Shown piece by piece: positions 43,913-52,064 of a stretch of DNA of 64,000 nt (position 1 is its first letter; each line of letters begins with the position of its first letter). The position numbers and the translations under genes are program-made. The notes under the pieces are model-generated. The model was not told the origin of the DNA, did not search any database, and worked only from the letters and a program-made list of their open reading frames with translations. The stretch lies in assembly GCA_965661005.1 (NCBI GenBank), contig CBFICB010000001.1, positions 186,001 through 250,000 on the forward strand. The letters run 5' to 3'. This stretch comes from UBA5109 sp965661005 (lineage in GTDB: Bacteria; Pseudomonadota; Gammaproteobacteria; Pseudomonadales; Pseudohongiellaceae).

Positions 43913-45298
43913 TTAAAGTAAGGAGGGCAACCAGGTTGTTAGTCCAGGCCACATTGATATGAGAGCCAATACGAAAACCTGAATTAAAATAAAGGGCACA
44001 ACACCTCTATAGATATCTTTTGTTAGCACTGCATCGGGAGCGGCGCCTCGTAAATAGAAGAGCGCGAAGCCAAAAGGAGGTGTCAAAAATGAAGTTTGTA
44101 AATTCACTGCCAGCATGATCCCAAGCCAAATAGGGTCAAGTCCCATGGCCAATAAAATAGGCCCTACAATGGGTACGACCATATACGTTATTTCAATAAA
44201 ATCGAGTATAAAGCCCAACAAAAATACAACCAGCATTACCAAGCTGACAGCTGTAATGATGCCGCCAGGCAAGCCTTGAAAAAACTGTTCGACCAAAATA
44301 TCTCCAGAAAAGCCACGAAAAACCAATGAAAAAATTGAGGCTCCAATAAGAATCATATAGACCATTGAGCTGACTTTAGCAGTAGAAATGGATACTTCTT
44401 TAAAAATTTTACGGCTTAACTGCCCCTTAGCCATAGCCAATAAAATGGCACCAAGACCGCCGACACCTGCCGCTTCTGTAGGCGTGGCGGCACCAAAAAG
44501 AATAGAGCCAAGCACTGCAATTATCAAAATGAGAGGCGGCAAAAGACTTTTTAAAACTTTTTCCAGAATGCTGCTATTTTCTTTAATGGCATCGATGTCT
44601 TCCTGCTTAGCCGGAGGAGCAAAATCATTTCTAAAAATAGCGACCCCCAACATATATAAGGAATATAAAAAAACTAATATCAATCCAGGAATAATTGCGC
44701 CCGCAAAAAGGTCGCCAACAGAAACACTTTGAGTCGAAAATACCCCCATACTTATCTGAGCTTGTTGATAAGCATTGGAGATAACATCACCAAGCAAAAC
44801 CAGGGCAATTGAAGGTGGAATAATTTGCCCAAGGGTCCCCGTAGCACAAATAGTGCCAGCAGCAAGTGAGGTTTTATAACCTGCCTTAAGCATGGTGGGC
44901 AGAGAAAGCACACTCATTGTTACAACCGTAGCGCCGACAATTCCTGTACTTGCCGCCAGCAACATGCCCACGATAATAACGGAAAGCCCAAGCCCTCCAC
45001 GCATGCGACCAAAAAGCAAAGCCATACCACTAAGCAGGTCTCCGGCAATTTTAGATTTTTCTAACATTACACCCATAAATACAAACATTGGAACGGCAAA
45101 AAGGGTGGTGTTGGCGATAACGCCGCCATAGATACGATTGGGTACAGCGCTTAAAAAAGCCGTATCAAAGGTGCCGGTTAAAACGCCAATACCGGCAAAG
45201 ACTATAGATGTGCCAGCCAAGGAAAAAGCTACGGGATAGCCTGCCAGCAGCACTATGCATATACAAATAAAGAGCAGGAAGGGCATTAAATCCATCAT
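43913..45298 (-). CDS. dctM: TRAP transporter large permease (DctM)
   Basis: Twelve-segment inner-membrane permease that couples sodium flow to uptake of the ligand brought by the binding protein. The 461-residue hydrophobic protein has DctM-typical stretches such as AASTGIVGATVVTMSVLSLP, GTLGQIIPPSIALVLLGD and TPTEAAGVGGLGAILLA. LGFILDFIEITYMVVPIV and FLTPPFGFALFYLRG follow. Its start overlaps the end of dctQ by 4 bp. Confidence 0.95.
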   Translation of the reverse strand: MMDLMPFLLFICICIVLLAGYPVAFSLAGTSIVFAGIGVLTGTFDTAFLSAVPNRIYGGVIANTTLFAVPMFVFMGVMLEKSKIAGDLLSGMALLFGRMRGGLGLSVIIVGMLLAASTGIVGATVVTMSVLSLPTMLKAGYKTSLAAGTICATGTLGQIIPPSIALVLLGDVISNAYQQAQISMGVFSTQSVSVGDLFAGAIIPGLILVFLYSLYMLGVAIFRNDFAPPAKQEDIDAIKENSSILEKVLKSLLPPLILIIAVLGSILFGAATPTEAAGVGGLGAILLAMAKGQLSRKIFKEVSISTAKVSSMVYMILIGASIFSLVFRGFSGDILVEQFFQGLPGGIITAVSLVMLVVFLLGFILDFIEITYMVVPIVGPILLAMGLDPIWLGIMLAVNLQTSFLTPPFGFALFYLRGAAPDAVLTKDIYRGVVPFILIQVFVLALISMWPGLTTWLPSLL

Positions 45299-45846
45299 AG
45301 TGCGCTAATTTCTTCTTCTTCGTAAGTGAACGTGGAAGAGTTTGGAGCAAACAAATGACAAAAGTTTCTAAGTATTTCTACCAAGCCTTGAAGTATCAGA
45401 AAAAAACACATCAAAAGAATGATAGTTTTAAGCAAATAAACAAATGGCAGGCCATTGGCTTCAGGGGAGTCTTCAAGAATTGCCCACGATGACATCACAT
45501 ACTCCCAGCAATATAAGAGAATAAAGATTGATACGGGCATTAATAAAAAAATTGATCCTAAGAGGTTAACCCAGGATTTATAACGTAAAGACGAAGGCCC
45601 ATAAATCACATCAACTCTGACATGCCCATTATGCTTGAGGGTATAGCCGACAGAGCCAAAAACAACAATGGCATTGATGTAAAGAACAGATTCTTGAATG
45701 GCAATAGAGCCAGTATTGAAAACATAACGACTGATAACGACATAGCAAGTCACGAGAACCATCAAGACAGAAAAATAAGCAGCACTCTTGCCGATAATTT
45801 CCGAAAAGCTATCTAGGTACTTAATTATGTTGTGAATTTTATTCAT
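45295..45846 (-). CDS. dctQ: TRAP transporter small permease (DctQ)
   Basis: Four-segment helper subunit of the TRAP transporter. The 183-residue protein has four hydrophobic segments (about 20-42, 52-75, 95-115 and 135-160). The family pattern VTCYVVISRYVFNTGSIAIQE and GHVRVDVIYG are present. Its stop overlaps the dctM start by 4 bp (ATGA). The upstream membrane-protein gene ends 104 bp away on the same strand. Confidence 0.92.
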   Translation of the reverse strand: MNKIHNIIKYLDSFSEIIGKSAAYFSVLMVLVTCYVVISRYVFNTGSIAIQESVLYINAIVVFGSVGYTLKHNGHVRVDVIYGPSSLRYKSWVNLLGSIFLLMPVSIFILLYCWEYVMSSWAILEDSPEANGLPFVYLLKTIILLMCFFLILQGLVEILRNFCHLFAPNSSTFTYEEEEISAL

Positions 45847-45950
45847 TTAATGAGCTATCAGGATGGGCATTACTGTAACAGCTAGAGTTCATGCTGCTAC
45901 TCAAGAGTTTAGAAAAGCAGAGAATAGCAAAATTTCTTTTATAAATGCAG

Positions 45951-46307
45951 CTAAATCAGAAGCAATCGCAGGCTTAGCCACAATAATAAAATACCTACAA
46001 AAAGCACGACTATGGCCAGCAAGGAGAAAAACAACAGTTTTATTCTGCTAAGCATACGCTGCATAAAAGAATCGTTTGGCAAGGTGGGGTCAGGTAAATG
46101 CTGAAACAGCTCTGAGCTGGCCAATAGCAGCATCCCCCATAATGCAACCACAATGGAAGGTTCAAGCAGGTTTAAAGAAAAAGCTGAGCGAACTAAAAGT
46201 GAGTAAGCGGTTAGCAATAAAGCAAAAAAAGTAATTGCTATTAGACCAAGTCTAATAGGCTTTAGAAGGCGGGCAAAGCGATTAAGATAAAATAATATAC
46301 GCTTCAA
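45951..46307 (-). CDS. Small hydrophobic membrane protein of unknown function
   Basis: Not recognised. The 118-residue product is basic at the N-terminus (MKRILFYLNRFARLLK). It has three or four hydrophobic stretches (about 17-40, 50-66 and 88-117) and the polar piece QHLPDPTLPNDSFMQR in the middle. It overlaps the DUF2750-like gene by 4 bp, so translation is probably coupled. It lies in the run usp, DUF2750-like, this gene, dctQ, dctM, yciA. No transport or enzyme motif is seen. Confidence 0.7.
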   Translation of the reverse strand: MKRILFYLNRFARLLKPIRLGLIAITFFALLLTAYSLLVRSAFSLNLLEPSIVVALWGMLLLASSELFQHLPDPTLPNDSFMQRMLSRIKLLFFSLLAIVVLFVGILLLWLSLRLLLI

Positions 46308-46711
46308 TACTGCTGCTCGGCGGGGTTTGCTGCACTAATTGCTGCAGCAAGCTCAGAAGGCTCGACTTCAGCACCTTCTAGATCTGTATTCCAGTCCAGT
46401 CCAACCATGGCATTATCTTCATGCATGCCAGGGAGCCATTCTTCAAGAAAAGACTCTATAGGAATCGCTTCAGGGTGGTAAATTTCCCATTCTCCAGAGC
46501 AAAGCAAGTCGGCAGCTTCTTTGCTGGAAAAAAACGGAAGTACGTCTGTCTCTTCAAACTCTATAGAAGGGCAGACGGCCCAGCCCTCTTCTCCCATTAA
46601 GCCCCAAACTTCTGTCTTGGATGAAAGCTGAGAAACGAAGACGGAAAGCGCTTGTTGTTCTTCAAGAGTCGTCAACAAAAACCTTAAACGTGAACCGTTA
46701 GCAAATCGCAA
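46304..46711 (-). CDS. DUF2750-like protein
   Basis: Function unknown. The 135-residue acidic protein has EVWGLMGEEGWAVCPS, VLPFFSSKEAADLLCSGEW and IPIESFLEEWLPGMHED. These match my memory of DUF2750 proteins, which have no assigned activity. The ATG at 46711 overlaps usp by 28 bp; a TTG at 46675, six bases after an AAGG, would avoid the overlap and may be the true start. The C-terminal tail (about 100-135) is longer than I expect for the family. Confidence 0.65.
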   Translation of the reverse strand: MRFANGSRLRFLLTTLEEQQALSVFVSQLSSKTEVWGLMGEEGWAVCPSIEFEETDVLPFFSSKEAADLLCSGEWEIYHPEAIPIESFLEEWLPGMHEDNAMVGLDWNTDLEGAEVEPSELAAAISAANPAEQQY

Positions 46712-47115
46712 TTAACACCATGAGCAACACCCGTTGAAGTAGAGCCAAATAGCAACTCCCAACCATGGCGACCATGATTACCCATAATAATTAAATCGGC
46801 GTTGATTTCACTGGCCAACTCCTTAATTTCACGAGCAGGCTGTCCGAGCAGGGTATGCATACGCGATGCAGGAATATCTATGTTTCCGCCCATTTCCAGA
46901 AGAGACTGCTTCGCCTGCTCAATTGCTTCATGGTGCAAGCCTTCAACATCGATACTGGAGATTTCAATAGCATAGCCAACAGCAATTGGCTCTATGACAT
47001 GTACCAAATTTAATTGCGCATCATAGGCCTTGGCGATACTGCGGGCCTTATCCACAATAAGGGCTGAATCCTGAGAGAGGTCTACAGCAACCAGTATGTT
47101 TTTGTATAAGCTCAT
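46684..47115 (-). CDS. Universal stress protein (UspA family)
   Basis: Cytosolic stress-response protein of the alpha/beta HUP fold. The 143-residue product begins KNILVAVDLSQDS and ends with the glycine-rich MGNHGRHGWELLFGST and CDLLTVHV. It is the first gene of the minus-strand run leading to dctQM. In Halomonas elongata the TRAP ectoine transporter genes are followed by a universal stress protein gene, teaD, which affects transport; a similar role here is inference. An inverted repeat lies upstream at 47154-47172. Confidence 0.9.
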   Translation of the reverse strand: MSLYKNILVAVDLSQDSALIVDKARSIAKAYDAQLNLVHVIEPIAVGYAIEISSIDVEGLHHEAIEQAKQSLLEMGGNIDIPASRMHTLLGQPAREIKELASEINADLIIMGNHGRHGWELLFGSTSTGVAHGVNCDLLTVHV

Positions 47116-47153
47116 TTAAAACTCCTTTAGCTTTTTAAAAGAATCGTTTAACT

Positions 47154-47172
47154 AAGTGTAGTTATTACACTT
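47154..47172. promoter_or_regulatory. Palindromic operator candidate upstream of usp
   Basis: AAGTGTA-GTTAT-TACACTT is a perfect 7-bp inverted repeat with a 5-base spacer. It lies 39 bp upstream of the usp start and 79 bp upstream of the divergent DUF4265-like gene. It is the right size for a dimeric repressor or activator, but I cannot match it to a known factor. Confidence 0.55.
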
Positions 47173-47250
47173 CATGACTACAAGAGAACAGTTGATGCAT
47201 GTCAAGCTAAGCTTTTCTGATAAAATAAGCCTTAGTGAGGGAGGGGCTCT

Positions 47251-47745
47251 TTGAAACAAGCAGAACAAGCGATATTACAACTTCCGGCGGGGTACGATAA
47301 TGATGGCCAGACCGTCCTGGAAAAGGTAGAGGCCTATGTGCTCGAGGGAGAAGATCACTATGAAATCAAAAAGACGCCCTTGCTTGTTCGTGGCTTAGCA
47401 AAAGGCGATATCATTTCGACTTCCCAAGAAAAAGACGATAAGTTCGTTGTCGTAAAGCATAGTGGTAATCTAGCTATTCGAGTTTTTCGTAAAACAGGTT
47501 TAGAGTTGTTGGAGAACAGCCTGACACCTCAGGTCGAGATGCATGACGGCTCCCTGGATATTAACACTGAACGGGCCTTGAGTTATGCAATACATGTTAA
47601 TTTAGGGTTTTCAGCGATAGAAACATTGTTTGACAATGCCATGGCCACTTATCCAGATTCAGTTTGGTATTATGGCAACGTTTATGACCCCACAGATGGA
47701 GTAACTCCACTAAACTGGTGGGACAGCTTTATTAATCAGGTTTAA
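47251..47745 (+). CDS. DUF4265-like protein
   Basis: Function unknown. The 164-residue protein contains EKVEAYVLEGEDHYEIKKTP, LLVRGLAKGDIIS and VVKHSGNLAIRVF. This fits DUF4265 as I recall it. The start is TTG at 47251, after a strong GGGAGGGG ribosome-binding site. It is divergent from usp and lies 25 bp before yaaA, so the two may be cotranscribed. Confidence 0.7.
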   Translation: MKQAEQAILQLPAGYDNDGQTVLEKVEAYVLEGEDHYEIKKTPLLVRGLAKGDIISTSQEKDDKFVVVKHSGNLAIRVFRKTGLELLENSLTPQVEMHDGSLDINTERALSYAIHVNLGFSAIETLFDNAMATYPDSVWYYGNVYDPTDGVTPLNWWDSFINQV

Positions 47746-47770
47746 ATCAGAGACTAGAAAAGAGAAAAAC

Positions 47771-48544
47771 ATGCTTATTGTTATATCACCAGCAAAGACC
47801 TTAGATTACGAAACGCCACTACCTATCAAGAAGTTTTCTCAGCCAGAATTCTTAGAAGAGTCTGACAAACTTATTAAAGTATTGAGAGGTTTTGACCCGG
47901 ATGGCATTCAAGATTTAATGCATATCAGTTCAAAATTAGCTGAACTCAATGTCTCTCGTTATTTAAATTGGGAGCAACCCTTTTCGCCTAAAAATGCGAG
48001 GCCTGCGATATTTGCTTTTAAAGGAGATGTGTATTCAGGCTTGGAAGCTCAACAGTTTTCTGATGCTGATCTTGGCTTTGCACAAAAGCATTTGAGAATT
48101 TTATCCGGCTTATATGGATTATTGCGACCACTAGACCTGATTCAGCCATATCGTTTGGAGATGGGGACTAGTCTAAAAAATACTCGAGGAGACTCGCTTT
48201 ATGATTTTTGGGGAAAACAATTAGGCACAGCTATCTCTAAAGACTTGCAAGCCCAAAAAGATAAAGTGCTAATAAATCTGGCATCGAATGAATATTTTAA
48301 AGCAATAAAAGGAAAAACGGATGATGCTGAAATCATCACTCCCGTTTTTAAAGACTTTAAAAACGGGCAGTATAAAATAATTAGTTTTTTCGCGAAAAAA
48401 GCCAGAGGCTTAATGAGCTCCTACATTATTAAAAACCGAATTACAGATAAAAAAGAGCTTATGGCATTTAGTGCCGAAGGTTATCGTTATAGTAAAAAAG
48501 ACTCTACCGAACAGGAATTTGTTTTCTTGCGAAAACAAGCCTAA
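47771..48544 (+). CDS. yaaA: Peroxide stress resistance protein YaaA
   Basis: Reported to lower free intracellular iron and limit oxidative DNA damage under peroxide. The 257-residue protein starts MLIVISPAKTLDYETP, has LSGLYGLLRPLDLIQPYRLE and LINLASNEYFKAI, and ends FLRKQA, all typical of the DUF328 family. Length equals that of the family. It is convergent with the small DUF4404-like gene. Confidence 0.95.
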   Translation: MLIVISPAKTLDYETPLPIKKFSQPEFLEESDKLIKVLRGFDPDGIQDLMHISSKLAELNVSRYLNWEQPFSPKNARPAIFAFKGDVYSGLEAQQFSDADLGFAQKHLRILSGLYGLLRPLDLIQPYRLEMGTSLKNTRGDSLYDFWGKQLGTAISKDLQAQKDKVLINLASNEYFKAIKGKTDDAEIITPVFKDFKNGQYKIISFFAKKARGLMSSYIIKNRITDKKELMAFSAEGYRYSKKDSTEQEFVFLRKQA

Positions 48545-48552
48545 CCGCTAAA

Positions 48553-48807
48553 CTAAAGACCTAAATGCGCAAGAGATTCCAAAATTTCAAGCACTACTCT
48601 GGCGGCTTTAGGGTGCCTTTCTTCAAGTTCTTCCATCAACTCTTCTGCAGCAGCTTTGATATCCCCATTAGCAGGCTTGGGCCCTTCCCAGCTATCGAGT
48701 TGTGCCTGAAGTTGAGCTAACAGAAGCTCCTGCTGTGGGCTGGATTCTGAGTCTGAAAGTTTATTATGCAAGTCTGAAATCAGACCTTTAATTTTTTCTT
48801 TAGGCAA
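48553..48807 (-). CDS. DUF4404-like small protein
   Basis: Function unknown. The 84-residue acidic helical protein (PKEKIKGLISDLHNKL at the start, EELEERHPKAARVVLEILES and LAHLGL at the end) resembles DUF4404 as I recall it. A longer frame opens at 48888. The TTG at 48807, directly after an AGGAGAGAGG ribosome-binding site, gives the conserved LPKEKI start, so it is preferred. The N-terminal 27 residues of the longer frame look unlike the family. Confidence 0.65.
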   Translation of the reverse strand: MPKEKIKGLISDLHNKLSDSESSPQQELLLAQLQAQLDSWEGPKPANGDIKAAAEELMEELEERHPKAARVVLEILESLAHLGL

Positions 48808-48902
48808 AGCCTCTCTCCTATAATGACTGATATCTATGCTTATGCTGCTTATTTCGGCGCTGCAAGCAAGATACTTGCGTTTTATCAAGGAGGCTAAAAG
48901 AT

Positions 48903-50051
48903 TTATGCCTTTTTAAAGGGAAGGTGCTTCTCTGCCAGTTCTTGATATTGTGATAAATGATTCGTTTCTTCCTTTATAAATTCGATGATTGCTGCACTAA
49001 ATTGCGGGTGAGCTATCCAGTGATTGGAATAGGTAAAAACGGGCTCAAAGCCACGCTGAATTTTATGTTCACCTTGAGCTCCAGCGTCAAACTTGTTCAA
49101 TTTATGTTTAATGCAGTATTCAATACCCTGGTAATAACATGTTTCAAAGTGAAGAAACTGCCATTCTTCATCACAGCCCCAATAGCGTCCATATAGCGTA
49201 TGATCATCTTTAAAGCTCAAAGCTCCTGCAATATAGGCATTATCTTTTTTAGCTAAAACTAGAAGAATTTTTTCGGGTATCAGGCGAGCAATCTCAAGAA
49301 AAAAGGGCAAAGTTAAATAAGCTGAGCGTCCACGGACGAGATAAGTGTTTTGATAAAAATTATAAAATAGCTGCCATTGTTCTGGAGATATTTCATTACC
49401 ATTAAGCCATTCAAATTGAATATTATTTTCTTTAATTTTATTTCGCTCTTTCTTTAGATTTTTGCGCTTGCGGGAAGAAAAAAGCTGTAGGAAGTCGTCA
49501 AAATTGTCATAATTTTTATTAAACCATTGGTATTGACAGCCCTGTCTTTGGGTCAAACCCAGATCAACAAGAGAGCCTGATAAATCCTTTTCAGGGAATA
49601 AAATATGCCAACTGGAGGCCTTTAAGTGTTTAGCTTCCAGCTGAATACTATTGACTATTTGGGCAAGAATAACTTCTTTATTTGTTTTTGCATCAATACA
49701 AATTCTTGGTCCTGTTGAAGGCGTGAACGGAACGGCAGTAACAAATTTTGGATAATATTCAACACCATGCTGATAATATGCATCAGCCCAAGACCAATCG
49801 AAAACATACTCACCCATTGAATTATTTTTCAAATACAGCGGCATCACTGCTACAGTTTTTCCAGCCTCATCTTTTACTAGCAAATGTTTGGGTTTCCAGC
49901 CTGACCGGGCAGAAGCAGAGCCGCTCTTTTCAAGCGCATATATAAATTCATGCTGCAAGAAAGGATATGCGGAGCCAACCAGATTATTCCATTCAGCTGC
50001 CGGCACCTGACTAATACTGTCTAAAAACTCTGTTGTATATTTCTGACTCAC
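48903..50051 (-). CDS. FemAB/GNAT-like protein (COG3146, peptidogalycan-type)
   Basis: Belongs to a family annotated as peptidogalycan biosynthesis or GNAT N-acetyltransferase, with no firm biochemical role. The 382-residue protein has PFLQHEFIYALEKSGSAS and FDWSWADAYYQHGVEYYPK. TPSTGPRI, LLVLAKKDNAYIAGAL, LYGRYWGC and the FDAGAQGEHKIQRGFEP motif follow. Two FemAB-like halves are visible (about 20-180 and 190-370). It is divergent from the PHP phosphatase gene. Confidence 0.85.
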   Translation of the reverse strand: MSQKYTTEFLDSISQVPAAEWNNLVGSAYPFLQHEFIYALEKSGSASARSGWKPKHLLVKDEAGKTVAVMPLYLKNNSMGEYVFDWSWADAYYQHGVEYYPKFVTAVPFTPSTGPRICIDAKTNKEVILAQIVNSIQLEAKHLKASSWHILFPEKDLSGSLVDLGLTQRQGCQYQWFNKNYDNFDDFLQLFSSRKRKNLKKERNKIKENNIQFEWLNGNEISPEQWQLFYNFYQNTYLVRGRSAYLTLPFFLEIARLIPEKILLVLAKKDNAYIAGALSFKDDHTLYGRYWGCDEEWQFLHFETCYYQGIEYCIKHKLNKFDAGAQGEHKIQRGFEPVFTYSNHWIAHPQFSAAIIEFIKEETNHLSQYQELAEKHLPFKKA

Positions 50052-50141
50052 GGCAGCCGACTGTTTATTGATAAAGGAATATGGGTTATGGTGCGCTCAA
50101 AATGAATTATACGTATAAATGAGTTTACAAGATTAGAAAAT

Positions 50142-51014
50142 ATGAACATAGGTCTAGAAGAACAAATACGCAATGCTCAAAAGGTTTCCGTACACGGGGG
50201 CCATAGTGGGCAGTTTTGCCAGCACGCTCAAGACCAATTAGAAAGTATTATACAAGCCTATATCGAACAAGGTTTCACATGGGTTGGAATTACAGAACAC
50301 ATTCCACCAATATCTGACAAAATGAGATATCCCGATGAAGCAGAAGCGGGTTTAAGTGCTGAGTTTATGCAGAAACGTTTTGTTGAATATTTTCAGCTTG
50401 GTCGTGACCTGCAGGAAAAATATGCTAATCAAATTGAAATATTGCTAGCCTTTGAAATAGAGACCTATCCCGGAGCAACGGATTATGTTCATAGGCTCAT
50501 TCAACAGTTTAAACCAGATTATCTGGTTGGTTCATTACACCACGTTAACGGCATTGGTATTGACTATAACAAGGAGTATTACCAGCAGGCTTTGACCAGG
50601 TCTGGATCTATGGTTCAGCTTTACAGGGATTACTTTGATTCTCAGTTCGCCATGATGCAAGAATTTTATCCAGCGGTTGTGGCTCACTTTGATTTAATCC
50701 GTGCTTTTGATCCTGGTTATTTAAGTACTTTTTCGGATTCTATTGTTAGTGAGAAAATTGATCGGAATCTGGATTTTATTGCGGATAATAAACTGATTAT
50801 AGATTTTAATTTAAGGGGCTTTGACAAGGGCCTTGAGCAGTACCCAACACTGCCCATTTTGAAAAAAGCTCTGGCTAAAGGCATTGCATTAGTACCAGGA
50901 GATGATTCTCACAGCATTAAATCTGTCGGCAGAAACTATGGTAAAGGCCTAGAGGTTTTGGCTAATCTTGGTGCGTCGCTGGAGTGGCAAAAGCCCGCCC
51001 TTAGCCGGTACTAA
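50142..51014 (+). CDS. PHP-domain phosphatase, histidinol-phosphatase-like
   Basis: Metal-dependent phosphoesterase of the PHP family, probably hydrolysing a small phosphorylated metabolite. The 290-residue protein has VHGGHSGQFCQHAQD (about 17-31), WVGITEHIP, GSLHHVNG, AHFDLIRAFD and PGDDSHSIKSVG. These supply the His and Asp metal ligands expected for HisK/HisJ-type histidinol-phosphatases. No histidine genes are nearby, so the substrate is uncertain. It overlaps the convergent ubiA by 4 bp. Confidence 0.8.
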   Translation: MNIGLEEQIRNAQKVSVHGGHSGQFCQHAQDQLESIIQAYIEQGFTWVGITEHIPPISDKMRYPDEAEAGLSAEFMQKRFVEYFQLGRDLQEKYANQIEILLAFEIETYPGATDYVHRLIQQFKPDYLVGSLHHVNGIGIDYNKEYYQQALTRSGSMVQLYRDYFDSQFAMMQEFYPAVVAHFDLIRAFDPGYLSTFSDSIVSEKIDRNLDFIADNKLIIDFNLRGFDKGLEQYPTLPILKKALAKGIALVPGDDSHSIKSVGRNYGKGLEVLANLGASLEWQKPALSRY

Positions 51015-51967
51015 TTAAAAGAAAAATCCAAAATAGTAAAAACAAGAATCACTATTCCCACCCAATTATTATTGAGGAAAGCTTTAAAGCATTGTTCCGG
51101 CTGGCGGTCCCAAGTTAAGGTATGTTGGTAAATAAATAAACCGGCGGCCAGTAACAGCCCAAATTGAAACAAATTTCCCAGGTGATAATAATTTGCACAA
51201 AAAGCTAAGGTAATTAGAAAGAATGCCTGTAAAAATGCAATGACGTAAATGTCCCCTTCAGCAAATAGAATAGCGGTAGATTTCACCCCAATTTTTAAAT
51301 CATCTTCGCGGTCAACCATGGCATACTGAGTGTCAAAAGCGATAGTCCAGACTAACGTTGCGATATATAAGAGCCAGGCTTGTGCTGGCAAAGTGCCCGT
51401 TTGTGCTGTGAATGCCATTAGCCCCCCCCATGAAAATGCAGCACCCAGAACGACCTGAGGCAAATGGGTGTAGCGCTTCATGAAAGGGTAAATTAGAGTG
51501 AGCCCTAGTGCCGCAAAAGCCATCAGAATAGTTAATACATTGGTCATCAATAGCAAGATAAAGGCAATAAGGCACAAAGAAGCACACACTAATAGCGCCT
51601 CCTTAGGACTCACTTCGGCTTTCACTATGGGGCGGTTTTTGGTTCTGGCCACGTGACCATCGAAATTTCGATCAGCGTAATCGTTTAAACAACAGCCTGC
51701 TGCACGCATTAATATGGTACCTATACAAAAAATAAGCACTAGCTTGATGTCTGGCGAGCCATTTCCCGCAATCCACAGACACCAGAGCGTTGGCCACAAA
51801 ACAAGATAAAACCCAATAGGGCGATTCATTCGAGTTAAGTTCCAGTAGATTGGTAATTTAAGGGCAACAATAGGCAAATGTTGCTGAATAGACTGCCAAA
51901 GTTTTAAGCGAAGAGAGTTAAAAGTTTGCTTGGTCTTTTGCAATAAAGAGTTAGAAGTCATAAGCAC
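51011..51967 (-). CDS. ubiA: 4-hydroxybenzoate polyprenyltransferase
   Basis: Membrane prenyltransferase of ubiquinone synthesis: attaches the polyprenyl chain to 4-hydroxybenzoate. The 318-residue protein has eight to nine membrane segments. Its two aspartate-rich motifs are NDYADRNFDGHVARTKNRP and DTQYAMVDREDDLKIGVKS. RMNRPIGFYLVLWPTLWCLW near the N-terminus is typical. MTSNSL at 51961 is an alternative start. chorismate lyase (ubiC) is not next to it. Confidence 0.96.
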   Translation of the reverse strand: MLMTSNSLLQKTKQTFNSLRLKLWQSIQQHLPIVALKLPIYWNLTRMNRPIGFYLVLWPTLWCLWIAGNGSPDIKLVLIFCIGTILMRAAGCCLNDYADRNFDGHVARTKNRPIVKAEVSPKEALLVCASLCLIAFILLLMTNVLTILMAFAALGLTLIYPFMKRYTHLPQVVLGAAFSWGGLMAFTAQTGTLPAQAWLLYIATLVWTIAFDTQYAMVDREDDLKIGVKSTAILFAEGDIYVIAFLQAFFLITLAFCANYYHLGNLFQFGLLLAAGLFIYQHTLTWDRQPEQCFKAFLNNNWVGIVILVFTILDFSFN

Positions 51968-52064
51968 ATCTTAATTAATGAAGGGCAATTATAGACAGTC
52001 TTTGACAAGCATTGAATAAAAGAAATAGCACTGTTTAAATAGCCTTAACATTTAGGAGTAATTC

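Noticed and set aside
45863..46051. Short plus-strand frame across the dctQ upstream gap
   Set aside because: Half lies antisense to the small membrane gene; composition and start region give no support.
47048..47056. TTATCCACA, a perfect DnaA box inside usp
   Set aside because: Single copy within coding sequence far from the origin, without neighbours; chance match is likely.
50107..50118. TTATACGTATAA palindrome between the FemAB-like and PHP genes
   Set aside because: A 12-bp AT-rich palindrome that contains -10-like sequences in both directions; no matching -35, and such matches are common.
51646..51659. CACGTG-centred sequence in ubiA resembling parS
   Set aside because: Flanks are TGGC and ACCA, not TGTT and AACA, so the ParB consensus fails on both sides.
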